Positions 10,921-21,621 of a stretch of DNA of 47,339 nt are shown here, piece after piece. How positions within the stretch are numbered: the stretch's first letter is position 1; every line of letters begins with the position of its first letter. The notes beneath the pieces are model-generated. The model had not been told where the DNA came from. It was given only the letters and a program-made list of their open reading frames with translations, and searched no databases. The stretch covers positions 1 through 47,339 of the forward strand of contig JBNGIQ010009514.1 of NCBI GenBank assembly GCA_049999765.1, written 5' to 3'. Both the position numbers and the translations under genes were made by a program. The stretch is from Phaeoceros laevis. Its lineage: Eukaryota; Anthocerotophyta; Anthocerotopsida; Notothyladales.

Positions 10921-13596
10921 TCAAGGAATCCCTACGATCTGGAGCATGTCGCTCCAGTAAGTCTGCCGGCTGGAGGAACTCAATGCTGAACTGCAGCTCA
11001 ATCCAGGATCTCCATGGCCAGCAAGCTGATCGCCTCCGGTCCAGGTGACGTCGTTGCCGGGGCTGTCATAAGCAGACAAAGTGCTGGACATGGTTGTATT
11101 CATGCTGGACGCACCGCTGCTCTGCATCGTGATCAGATCCGAGGTCGGAATCCCTGAAATGCGAGAAGGACAAGTAAAGAGCTGGTCATTGCAATTGGCA
11201 GGGTTGGCCAGGTCTGGGAACTGGTGCATCATGAGCATGTTGTCGTCGCTGGAGCCACCGGCCATCATGTCCGGGATGCATGCCGCCTGCTGAGTTGCGA
11301 GAAAGCTGCTCCTGAATGTGAGTTCGAGCTCAGAGCTCCTGGCAGTGATGTGCTCCATGGAGGCATCCGCCAGAGGCATGGAAGCGGGGATGCACAGGGG
11401 GCTCATGGTACCGACGGGTAAGCAGTCAATGCCAGAGCTAGGAGGGAAGTGATCTACAACGCCAGAGCTGCAAGGGCTGTATCCAAGAGAGGAGCTGAGG
11501 GAGCTGGTAGGGCTGGAGAGGAGCGAAGAGACGTCAATAGGGCGCTGGTCCGGCTTGGGAGCTCCTTGCTTCATGTGAGCTCCTACCTGCTGCTGCATGA
11601 GATCGGCGCAGGTGCTTCCGTTGGAGATGGCGGAATCAGAGGCTCCGGTGGCCGCCATGTCCGAGCCAGATGCCTCCTCCATGCTGCGGTGAACCATTTG
11701 ATTGGAAAAAGCAAAGAGCTGGTGGCCATGGTCCTGTGCTCGCCTCACCACTGTGGGAGGGGTTCCGACCGATGGCTGATCCCACTCCGGCCATAAGTTC
11801 GGGGTCGCCAAGTTTGCTGTGCTGTTTTGAAAGCTGTGCATCATGTTGAGCATGTCACCGCTGTCCGGCTGCAGAAGGTGAAAGCGATCGGCATCAACAA
11901 TGTCGGTCTGACCATCGGCACTGAAATTTGCACAACTGGCCTGGCTATGTGATCCGAAATGGTCAGAAGGCTTGGCAGATTGATGTGGCAACACCGCCTG
12001 GTGGTCCTGGAACAGTGTGCTGCCGCTAGCCTGGAACTCTTTCATTCCAGCAAGAAGATTGTCAGAATTGCCACCGAAATCTCTGTGCGAAGGAGCATCG
12101 TTGTTGTTGCCACTGCAGGTGCTTTGGCTGAGCTGCTGAGCTTTGAGAGCTCGGAAGAAGGCCATGTTCGCTCCCGCCGGGCAGCTGTTTGCAGCACCGG
12201 TACCAGCAGCAGTACTCCAGGGGTTTCCTCCGTGCTGGAACATGCTTCCCTCCGCAGCGCTAGCCTGCTGCTTCTCTGCCATGACGTCTCGCCGAGAGGT
12301 TGCAGCTGCTTCCAGATCTTGCGGTCTCCTCAGAAAATGTTCCCGCTGGAGGAAGCCATGATCGAGAGGCACAAGAGGAGGCGCCATTGCAACTCCCGCG
12401 TTCAACTGGTGGTCTCCAGGGCCAAGCGGCGGAGTATGAAGACACCTCTTGTCTTGCTCCGAACAGTTTTTCCAGGCCCTGAGAATGGCCTTGGAGGCAG
12501 TGGAAGCCCGTTGCCTGGCACCGACGTCGTCCGCACCGACGCAATAGCTGCTGCTTGCAGAGGCCATGGAGGCATCGAAAGCAGGAGGCGGATGAAAGGA
12601 CGCTCCAGAGGACGGAGGAGGTTGCGCGGCCTGCTGGAATCCGGAGGAGGCAAAAGTAGCCTGGTACTGGTTGGAGAGCCGAGCAGCCTGGTTCCAGTGC
12701 TGCGGGCTGTTGCTGGCCATGAGCTGGGACAGGCAGGTGTTGTAGGTGGTGTTGAGGTAGGAGGCGACGGGGTTGGGACCCGAGCTGAGCAGATCGCTGA
12801 AAGTTGGCTTCCTGATGTGGAAGGGCACCCCGCTGAAGCGTTTCTTCAGATGCGTATTCCAAAAGTTTTTGATCTCGTTGTCTGTCCGCCCGGGCAAGTG
12901 AGCTGCTATTGCCGACCATCTGCATCAGGCAAGCAACAGCAATCAACACGGGTCCTGGATGTCCACAGTCATCTCTCATGGAGGCACCTGTAGCTAGATC
13001 CATCCAGAGCTCCCGCCGCTGGCCCGCAGGCGGAGGGAAGAAATTTCAGGAGACTTGTATTCACCTGTTTCCCAGCACAGCGTGCAGGCTGATGATCATC
13101 TGCTCCTCCTCAATGCTGAAATTGCCGCGCTTGATGTCAGGCCGCAGGTAATTGGTCCACCTCAGGCGGCAACTCTTGCCGCATCGCAGCAGACCTGCCA
13201 ATTTTTTATGCATAAACTAATGTTAGGCAGGCCTCGAGTTCACTCCCTTCCATGAACGCTTGCACACAGCACCAGGTTGTGCGGACGCAATTGGAGGTTG
13301 GAGAAAGCAACAGTGAATTGAGCAACCGGCGGAGGCCAGCATCTGGACCAAGGGTCCCGAAAGGAAGCTGCTCTAGAAAGGAGGTGCAGGAACGAGAGAC
13401 GCACAATACAAATTCGAGGAGTACTTCCTGAGGATCCGGCAAGAGGTTGAGAATTACCAGCCTGTTTGGGCAGAGCCCTCCAGCTGCCGTGGGTGCCATT
13501 CCGACGGATGAAATCCACCAGGATCTGGTCTTCGTCCGGGGTCCATGGCCCCTTCTTCAGACCCAGGTCCTTGTCGCAGCAGGGAGTCCTTCCCAT
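10921..13596 (-). CDS. R2R3-MYB transcription factor, probable MIXTA-like (subgroup 9/10/24 type), long C-terminus
   Basis: Minus-strand exons: 13596-13458, 13194-13065, 12919-10921, with phases 1 and 2. Both intron positions are the standard plant R2R3-MYB ones (inside R2 at A-G|L, and at GN-R|W in R3). The product is about 755 aa. It starts [20 protein letters not shown]. The R2 tryptophans are W18, W39 and the W of RLRWTNYL. R3 has [20 protein letters not shown] and ends [19 protein letters not shown]. The bHLH-partner signature of R3 is absent. The roughly 640-residue remainder is Ser/Gln/Ala-rich and probably disordered, much longer than in typical R2R3-MYBs. [21 protein letters not shown] and the final YWSDMLQIV loosely recall subgroup-9 C-terminal motifs; that placement is an inference. 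DNA binding is certain, targets are not. Confidence 0.93.
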
Positions 13597-14066
13597 GGAG
13601 CTAGCTCGCTCGGCTTGTTCAACTGAGAGAATGGAAGCAGGTGGTGCAAGCTCAAGGGCGTCCGATTCCTGGCCGCCTGCAGAAATGCAGCTGCTGAAGG
13701 ATAGGCAATTGCGCGCAGCTGAGGGAAGGCCGGAATGGTTTGGTGTGCTCTACAAGACGAGATCCCGCAGCCCTCTTATACACCATGCCCCTAGCACGTC
13801 CACAAAGGACCTCTCATAAAGGCGCTCCTTGTATCTCTCGCCTGGGTTGACCTCAGCGAACCCCGGCAGGATGCTACTTGCCGCTGAGAGATGAGAGAGG
13901 AAACAGCGCTCGGGAGGTAGCAGGAGATGGGGGGGGGAGGCCAGCTGCACAAGTTCCAGGACTGGTGCGCACACAAGGATGGACAGACTTGTGAGAACGG
14001 ACAGAGAGAACGAAGCTCTATAGGCTTTCAAGAGGAAAGAAGGGAGGCAAGGGAGAGCACAGGAGG
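13597..14066 (-). promoter_or_regulatory. Upstream/leader region of the MYB gene up to the assembly gap
   Basis: This is sequence 5' of the MYB start codon on the minus strand. It contains a G9 homopolymer near 13929 and GAGA-rich stretches towards 14066. No clear TATA box can be assigned because the transcription start is unknown. Confidence 0.4.
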
Positions 14067-14466
14067 NNNNNNNNNNNNNNNNNNNNNNNNNNNNNNNNNN
14101 NNNNNNNNNNNNNNNNNNNNNNNNNNNNNNNNNNNNNNNNNNNNNNNNNNNNNNNNNNNNNNNNNNNNNNNNNNNNNNNNNNNNNNNNNNNNNNNNNNNN
14201 NNNNNNNNNNNNNNNNNNNNNNNNNNNNNNNNNNNNNNNNNNNNNNNNNNNNNNNNNNNNNNNNNNNNNNNNNNNNNNNNNNNNNNNNNNNNNNNNNNNN
14301 NNNNNNNNNNNNNNNNNNNNNNNNNNNNNNNNNNNNNNNNNNNNNNNNNNNNNNNNNNNNNNNNNNNNNNNNNNNNNNNNNNNNNNNNNNNNNNNNNNNN
14401 NNNNNNNNNNNNNNNNNNNNNNNNNNNNNNNNNNNNNNNNNNNNNNNNNNNNNNNNNNNNNNNNNN
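14067..14466. other. Assembly gap of 400 N
   Basis: Exactly 400 consecutive N characters, flanked by purine-rich GGAGG/GAGAG sequence on both sides, so low complexity probably broke the assembly. Apparent ORFs spanning it are artefacts of translating N. Confidence 0.99.
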
Positions 14467-16534
14467 TGTCTTCCTGGGATGGGTGGGGAGAGAGGGCTGG
14501 GAAGCTTAGGAGAGAGAGAAGAAGAGAGTCCTGAAGGGAACAGGGGAAGGGGAAGAAGGGGGGAAAGCCCAGCTAGTAGTCTGCTGGTACAGCATGGGCA
14601 AAGGTGAGCCAGTAGGAGCCTGCCCCTGCTGCTGTACAGCCATCCCATCCCTGGAGCAGGGCAGCAGGCAGGCAGCCCCGTTGATAATTATCTTGGAGAG
14701 TGAATCGTGTCGAAGAGGCCAAGGCTAGGGGATGAGAGCCAGCTAAGCTTGCAAGCACTAAAAGCTAGCTGGCTAGACGCGCACATAATCATGTTCCTAA
14801 ATTTACACTCTTCCGGTCCGGGATGGATCCCTCCCTCCGTGCCCCCTGTCGGCTGCCTCTGCACGATATCAAATCTACGGAGAGAGAGCTAGTGGTGGCA
14901 CCACAATTAAAAGGAGCATTTCTAAAGGGAGGGTTGCTTGTGAGCAGCCGAGATCTCGTGCAAGCTTATTAAGGCTGGGCGGCTAGCTTGGGATGGCTGT
15001 TCCGAGCTGGGCGGCTAATGCTGGTGGCCAAGGCTCAGCCATTCATGAATCTTTGCTCAGCAGATGGTGATGGATAGAGAGAGAAGTTTGGCCGGGTGCG
15101 CACAGACTTGTAAAGCTAGCTAGCCTAAGGCACCTGTGGTGTAGAGAGTAGAGAGAAATTAATTCACCTCCCATGCCTGGGCAGAGCAGCTGCTTCTGAA
15201 AAGGACAGGTTGATTGATTTGGGTTGGGTTGCGTTGGGCTAAAGCAGCTCTATCTCTGGAGAGCTAGCTGGGTAGCACCCGCAGCTAGCAGCGCTAACAA
15301 ATGCAGGACTCCGGGCGGGCAATCTTGACAGACCAACGTTCACGTCCGTCCCGACGACAGAAAATTAGACTAGCGCTGGGCCGGGAGGGTGCAAGCTTGC
15401 AAGCAGCAAGCCACACAGAGCTGCTGCCGGTGGTCTACAGCTGGTCTGTAGGAGCAAGCATGAATTTTTGACTTGTTACTGGATGGATCGGAGTCCCTGA
15501 AGACGGGAGAGAGAACAGACAGACAGTGGCGAGGCGCCATAAAGGGAACAGGGGGGTTCACGATCGAAGGAAAAATCGTGTGACCAAACTCTGCACGGCT
15601 CACATTAATCACGGTACCGCTGTAACCATACTGGTCAGTGTTAAGCACCAATTCGACTTTCGATTACCGTGGGTTCACGCCTCCACTTGTTGCCAATGTT
15701 GGGAACATCATGACTGGCTATTTTGTGTGGCACAAATTCGGCGGCATCACATTCAAGTCCCTTTACCTACAAAAACAAACTCAACCCTTGACAAGATATC
15801 GTCCTTCCCTAGTTTTTACATTAACCTTTGGAAACACATGTTACAAGTGCTTGCAAGCACATCTTGCAATAAGTAGCATAAATTTGTTTCATTGGATGCC
15901 CAAGTTAGCTAGTATGAGGGGGCTGGGCTATGAGCTCAATTGTGACCCACATCTTGAAAGCTTAAGGTGAAAGAAGAATAGTAGAAAATTGCGTTGCATC
16001 GAGTATGCAAATACAAGTCAATGGATAGTGTTGACGATGGACTCAACCAACAAGGTCGTGGGTCATACTCATGGCACATACAAAATCTCCGAAAATAAGA
16101 TCCGATGCCAGTTGTTGCCACGATGAGGACACGCATGCTTAGTCATGTTATCGGTCTTAGGACCATTATGACTATACATGTTTAGGACGCCTGCCAAGCT
16201 CTGCACTAGTACCGCGTCCACTACCTACGTCTCACATCGCTGTGCATGTTCAGTGAATCAATTGACTCCTCGATCGTTGGTAGGCTCCCACAGTGTACCC
16301 TTCCAGCTACTTCCCCCAACCAAAGTCCTTTCTCCTTCTGCATTGTCGCGCACTAACAACAAACCCCTTGCACAAAGCTCCGCACAACATGAGTAGTCAG
16401 AGCACAAGGCCAACGAGTCAAGATTCGTCCACAGCACATAGGGCTCCATATCTATGCTGGGTACCAATGTTGGTGCCACCACATGTGTACGTATATGAAG
16501 CTAGCTTGGAGGAACCTACTTGGTTCGTATGCAT
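14467..16534. other. Long intergenic region, no gene recognised
   Basis: There are only short overlapping frames. CTAGCTAG-type palindromic words recur (about 14763, 15114-15124, 15262). A 110-codon plus frame at 15638-15970 has no recognisable domain. The region may be distal regulatory sequence of the MYB gene or decayed repeat. Confidence 0.45.
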
Positions 16535-16552
16535 CACATATATATATATGTG
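16535..16552. repeat. 18-bp perfect palindrome with (TA)n core
   Basis: CACATATATATATATGTG is self-complementary over its whole length. It is an AT-dinucleotide microsatellite with symmetric ends and no attributable function. Confidence 0.9.
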
Positions 16553-16989
16553 AGATGTCGATAGGCATTGCATACCCATGTGACAGATTACAAGCACCAT
16601 CTATGTCTACATGATGGTGATACGGCTCCAGATATAAGGAAGTGGAGCTTGCAAATAACAGCCGGGCAAAAGCCCACTATGCTGAGTAATTTAATTCCGG
16701 TAGAGGCCGTATCACGTACTGCATGGACATGCAAGACATCTCCGCATGATGCGGATGCATCCAATTGGGTTTGGCAATACCTTGCCCATTACGCATTACG
16801 CCTTCCGTATAAATTTTCGTCGTTGACAAGATGGCACAGCCAAAGGGTGCCAAGTGTTCCCTACCAGCAGGCTGTTGGACGCATCGCACCTGGCGGATCC
16901 TGATCCAATCCGGTTATGGACAGCATGGCCATCCGCAAGCAAGGCCGAGATGGGATGCCATACCCGTTGCCTGGTGGCATGGCCCCCAT

Positions 16990-18290
16990 CCGGTGTGACA
17001 TACAATAATGGAGCCTCTCGGAACGGCACGGAACGGAACGAGGCCCCCCTTCTTCGCCCTGGCTCGTGGCTGGCTTGCGTGTCGAATACGGAGTAGACTC
17101 GGAGTAGCCCTAAAAGCACATCCAGATGGTCACGGACTTCCGTCCAAAAGAAAAAGCGTGGTGACCAGGCGCAAGTCAACAATGCCGTCCGCTCCATCCT
17201 CGTGAACGCCTTCACTCCACGCGCGGTACCTCGCGCACCGGCGGTAGCCCGTGACCGCCCGGGCCTCCACCGGCTGCAAACGGCCGGCGGCCACGTCAGC
17301 CCCAGTCGGTTAGGGCGCATAAATGGCGACAATGATGTGGATTAAATGCAGGTTTAGCTGGGTTGGGAACGCGCAGAGTCGGCGGCTGGCGGTTCTCTAC
17401 CCCTTTCCGGAAAACGAAATATAGGGCGAAAGAACCCCAACTACCGTGGCCCGGTAGCCCCCACCCTCGCCGGTCACCAGCCGGTCGGGGTGCGGGAACC
17501 GCGCGGCGCTGCCTGATTGGGAGCTCCTCGGTTATGGGTCCGGGATGGGGACGGGGTCTACGCTGCGTCTACGGACAGAGACCCACTACACAATCGGGCG
17601 GAGCGGTCACACACAACGCCTTTACAGGAAGGCGGCGTCCACCGACCGCCGGGCGTTCACGTCGAGCGCGCGGGGAGGCGTGGTCGGCGAGCGGGGACGT
17701 GTTGACGCGTTACTACCCTTGCCCGGCGGTCGGCGCCTGAAAAAGCTCTAGCTTGTCGTCACCCGAGCGTCGAGCCACGTAATCGGCGCCCAACGGTCGC
17801 CCCAGGCGCTGTGTGCGCCCGCGGTGGACGCGTGGCCGTTGATCCGGAACGGGGGGGGAGACGGTGTCGAGCGTTCCTCTCGGGAACGGGGTCGCTGTCA
17901 CCGCCACGAACCGACGGGGTTCAGAAGAACTGCGAACTGCGGGAAGGTGCCCGTGTGATCAGGGGTTAGGGTGATGGCGACCCCGAAAGCGCGCCCATGT
18001 GCGGGGTTTTCTGGACGCGTTCGCGGGGTTCCTTCCTGGACGAGCAAGACTGTACCGGACTGCGCGGTTAATGCGGCGATGGCGTGCCTGGCTCGGCCAC
18101 CTCCTGTCCCGGTCATTGATAAAATCCTTGGATCGCATCGCATGATTTTTCACCACGCGTAGAAAGAGAGAGTGCGTTCATACAGTAGTATGTAGACGGG
18201 TGCGGCCGTGCAACCGTGCGGCCTGGTGCCTAGTGGTCAGCGCCGAGCGCGCTCGTCGCCGCTCCTTTAATGTTAGATAGTAAGGCGGGC
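16990..18290. other. GC- and CpG-rich block without a gene
   Basis: CpG dinucleotides are dense across about 1.3 kb (CGGCG, GCGCG, CCGCGG-like words), while the sequence before about 16900 and after about 18300 is AT-rich. Frames up to 125-178 codons occur on both strands, but they are Arg/Pro/Gly-rich and typical of random GC-rich DNA. No 18S/25S rRNA core sequence is seen. AAATATAGGGCGAAAG near 17416 loosely resembles a plant RNA polymerase I start element, so an rDNA spacer origin is one idea among several. Confidence 0.45.
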
Positions 18291-21200
18291 CGTGCTGCCA
18301 TGGTTAACTGCACTTATGTCTATTCTCAACTTTTAACCATTTGTTTTCATCCTTCTTCTTCTTCCTTGCTAATGCTTACTTTCCTTGGAAACCTAACTCA
18401 CGTCCCTTGAAAAGTTGAGACGCATCCAAGTCTTGCTTTCCTATATGCACAGCCCAACTCTATTGGATATACATGTCAAGTCACATTTATGAATGAGGTT
18501 GGTAAAGATGTGTGTTACAAGTAGCTAGGAGTCAGCTGGGTAGGCCCATCAAAAAAAAGTGTTGCTTCATATTCATAGTATAGTTCAAAAAGGCAACCTT
18601 GTGAGCTATGCCAAGGCCTTGTTTTTACTTGGATTGTCTTGAAAATGGAAGAAAACTGATATATGCCTTGGTTATGGAGGTACTTGTTCGTCCAAAACTT
18701 GCAAAATTTGCATCATAGAGCATTGCAAAACTTGCATCATAGAGCATAAAAAGGCCGTCTCATTTCTCACTATAACCTTGCAAATCACAATGTTGTGAAC
18801 CCATCCTAGTCACTTACACCAGATCACCCCATGAGTTCAAACATCTTGTCATACATCGGGATACCTATTCTATATATCTTGTCATAAGAGACTATGTGTG
18901 TAACTTGAGAAAGCATCTCATGCTCCATTGGATTTTCCCTAACCTAGTGTGTGTAACTTGGAACAAGCATGACACAACAAGCATGTCATGCCAGGTTGTT
19001 GGCAGATTTGAACTAACCGGTGGTGCATTGGCATTGGAATCATTCCAACTTGCTTCCTTCGAATTTGAAATGGCCACCCATTTGTTTTGCCTTTTGGGCT
19101 CATCAAGGAAGTGCATTAAATTGGTCCGAACTCCGGACAATAGGTGAACCTAATTGCACCTAATAAGACGAGAGGCAGCTGATGCAAGCCGCGAAATCCG
19201 GGGCATAGATAAAATGCTGGCCGGGCATGCACCTGGAGGCCAGGGGAGATATGTTTACAGTTACGCGCATCCCGGCCAGGCAGCGTGATCCACGGCCCCT
19301 GCTTCTTCCCGCCGCTTCAACTGTCACATGAGCGAGATCCGGCCCTGCAGCTCTTAGTATCAAACCTAGCTAGCTTTATTTGTTAGCTAAAAGAGGTGGG
19401 GATTGTGGTTGCGAGGTCAGCAGGGAGCACCTCATCTATGCTAGCGCTAGCGCTGAGAATGAGTGTTTGTCATGAATTCATCCGGAATAGGAACAACCAC
19501 GCATGTTAGCTGCAACTGCAGGCAGACCTAAATTATGTAGATGAGCTGCGGCCGATGGAGTTCATCAAATGTTTTTGCTTGTCTGGTTGCAAAGCTTGCG
19601 CAGGATCATGAACCATGCCTTCCTTTGATGATTGCAGCAGCAGATTGTAATGCTTATTGCAAACCAAACAAGTTTCGCTCACCTGTTGGGCCGGCAATTG
19701 CAAGGGACGGGAATAATACAAACAAGACGAGAAGAAGAAGAAGAAGAAGTTGATTTGTGGTGTATGACGAGGTTTAATGGCGGGCACATGCCTGTTGCAA
19801 CGGCATGGGCCTCCCATCATCACCGGTGGCACCGGCGTTTGACTCTTGGCCTCCTGCCTGACGATATCGATGCGAGCACGCACTCTCCTCCTCTCTCACA
19901 CCAGCGCCAGCTCCGACATGTGATGAGACCTCGTCTGCATCTGCTGCGTCTATGTACAATACTTTGCACAAACGCAGTCATGAGTGCAGTGCAGGCGCGG
20001 CCCCTGGGTCAACCAGTGGCAGGCAGTCTCACGCCCCGCCAGATAAGCCTCCGTATACATGTGTATGTGCGGGTTTGTATGTTATGTACTGCGTCTGTGA
20101 AATTCAATGCTCCACGGAGACTAGACGAGACTAGTCATGCTCCACGCCAGTCCATCATGCTGTCTGTCTGCTGCCGGTCTCCAGCGCCAGGCATTCACAT
20201 TTACAGTAACTGGTAGGGTGAGTGTGTATACATGCAAGGACAGAGCTGTACAAAAAGCCAAGTTCCTAAAAGTTGCATCATCACCAAGTGCACTTCCCCC
20301 TTGTGGGTTGGTTAGTTAGTAGCTCCAGAGCTGCTGCTGATGCTGCTGGGGACAGACACGCCTAGATTGGGCTAGCGACCAGGCAGCTCAAGACAAGAAG
20401 ACAGACGTAATCCTGAGATTTTATCGTTAGATGTTGATGAACCCATGGATACACATGTCTGGAAGCAGCTAGGCTAGCTCCAGGAAGGAGGCCAAGAGAT
20501 GCCTGCCCTGCCCTGTCTGCTCTGCCTGCCCGCCCGCCCGCCCTGCCAGAGGAGCTATAGCTAGCTCTCGAGGATAGCATGAAGAGGAGGAAGGGCAAGG
20601 GTTGATCGGTTGATCGGAACGAGTGAGTGGACACAAACCCTCCACAGCCCCCAGCTTTTGTTTCGCCTTTGGAGGCTGCGACGGATGCATCCATCATGCG
20701 TGGCCCTGACCCCAGATCGGATCTTAACTGCGATGGCGATGGCTGCTGGGCTGCTCCAGGAGCACGTGAATCGCACTCCAAAAGGGGGCAAAAAAGGCTG
20801 CACCCCACTGCACACAAACCGCTTTTGCATAAGAGCAAATCTCGAGAGCTTGCTAGTCTAGTTGCTGGGGAAGGAAGGCTATCGAGCAGGCAAGCCGCCC
20901 ATTTCATTTAACAGGTAGGTACTGTTGGATCCATCGATGCCTCCATTCAACTCGTCCATGCTTGCACGTGGCCCACGACTCATTCCTCACAATCAAAGAT
21001 GACAAGGAGGAGAGAGCAGGCAAGCAGGAGCTGCTTCTCTTTCTTTTCATCTCTTGTACAGCAAGGGCGCGGGGGCCAAGTGGCCTTCATCAGGCAAGTC
21101 AATGGCAAGCCAGTCTTTAACAAGCCAAGTACCACCGGAGCTGAGCTGTGTGATGGATGGATGTATAAAGCGCTGCAGGGGCGATGGGTACCTGCCAGCG

Positions 21201-21621
21201 TACAAACACTTGTTGAAACTGGGCGGGGCCATGGATGGATTTTTCGCCACTCAATTGCTCCCAAAGATTCCTGGACCCCTCCCTACGGATTTGGCAATGC
21301 AGGGACCTCATGCCCGCTTCAAAAAAGACGGTCACGGCTCGGACCGTACTCCACTGGGGGCAAACCAGTGAAATAGATACCTTCCCCTGCCTGCTTTCTC
21401 CTTCCCTCTTGGATGCCGTTCCCCAAGTAGGTACCAAACAATTGCCTGGCCCTGCCTGGCAGGTCTTTCATGTGCCCAGTGCTTTTGTTAAGGTTTTCAA
21501 CCCTGATGCTTACTCCCAACTCCACAGCTTTGGAGGTTCAACAATGGCCACAACTATACAACACTACCTAGCTCCTGCCCCAAGGCGGGAGCTGAAAGTG
21601 AGTGATGCAGGACGGCGGAGT
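18291..21621. other. Intergenic region with small repeats
   Basis: No gene is recognised. It holds two tandem 24-bp units (18701-18724 and 18725-18748, GCAAAAyTTGCATCATAGAG core), a (GAA)n run at 19731-19749, a CCTGCC/CGCC run at 20501-20548, and CTAGC-type palindromes at about 19367, 19440, 20468 and 20556. A 194-codon plus frame (19632-20216) and a 181-codon minus frame (20362-20907) lack motifs and are treated as chance ORFs. Confidence 0.5.

Noticed and set aside
11555-11595. Possible miR159 target site in the MYB mRNA (GGAGCTCCC core)
   Set aside because: Only the 9-base core matches. The half that pairs with the miRNA seed does not, and the protein is not a GAMYB.
11959-12993. 344-codon plus-strand ORF opposite the MYB gene
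   Set aside because: It is antisense to the long MYB exon 3, lacks any domain, and is explained by the GC-rich codon use of the MYB frame.
12260-13003. 247-codon minus-strand ORF overlapping the MYB gene in another frame
   Set aside because: It is an out-of-frame shadow of the MYB exon. The R3 repeat lies in the other frame with correct splice phases.
14028-14648. 206- and 226-codon ORFs across the N gap
   Set aside because: They exist only because N was translated as open sequence.
15638-15970. 110-codon plus ORF as a gene
   Set aside because: No domain, no conserved splice signals and no support from neighbours.
16796-17332. 178-codon minus ORF at the edge of the GC-rich block
   Set aside because: It is Arg-rich without motifs, and such frames are expected by chance in GC-rich DNA.
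19632-20216. 194-codon plus ORF
   Set aside because: It has no recognisable domain, includes a (GAA)n microsatellite translated as poly-Glu, and has no splice partners.
20362-20907. 181-codon minus ORF
   Set aside because: It is low-complexity Ser/Ala/Gly/Leu sequence from a CCTGCC/CGCC-rich repeat and matches no family.
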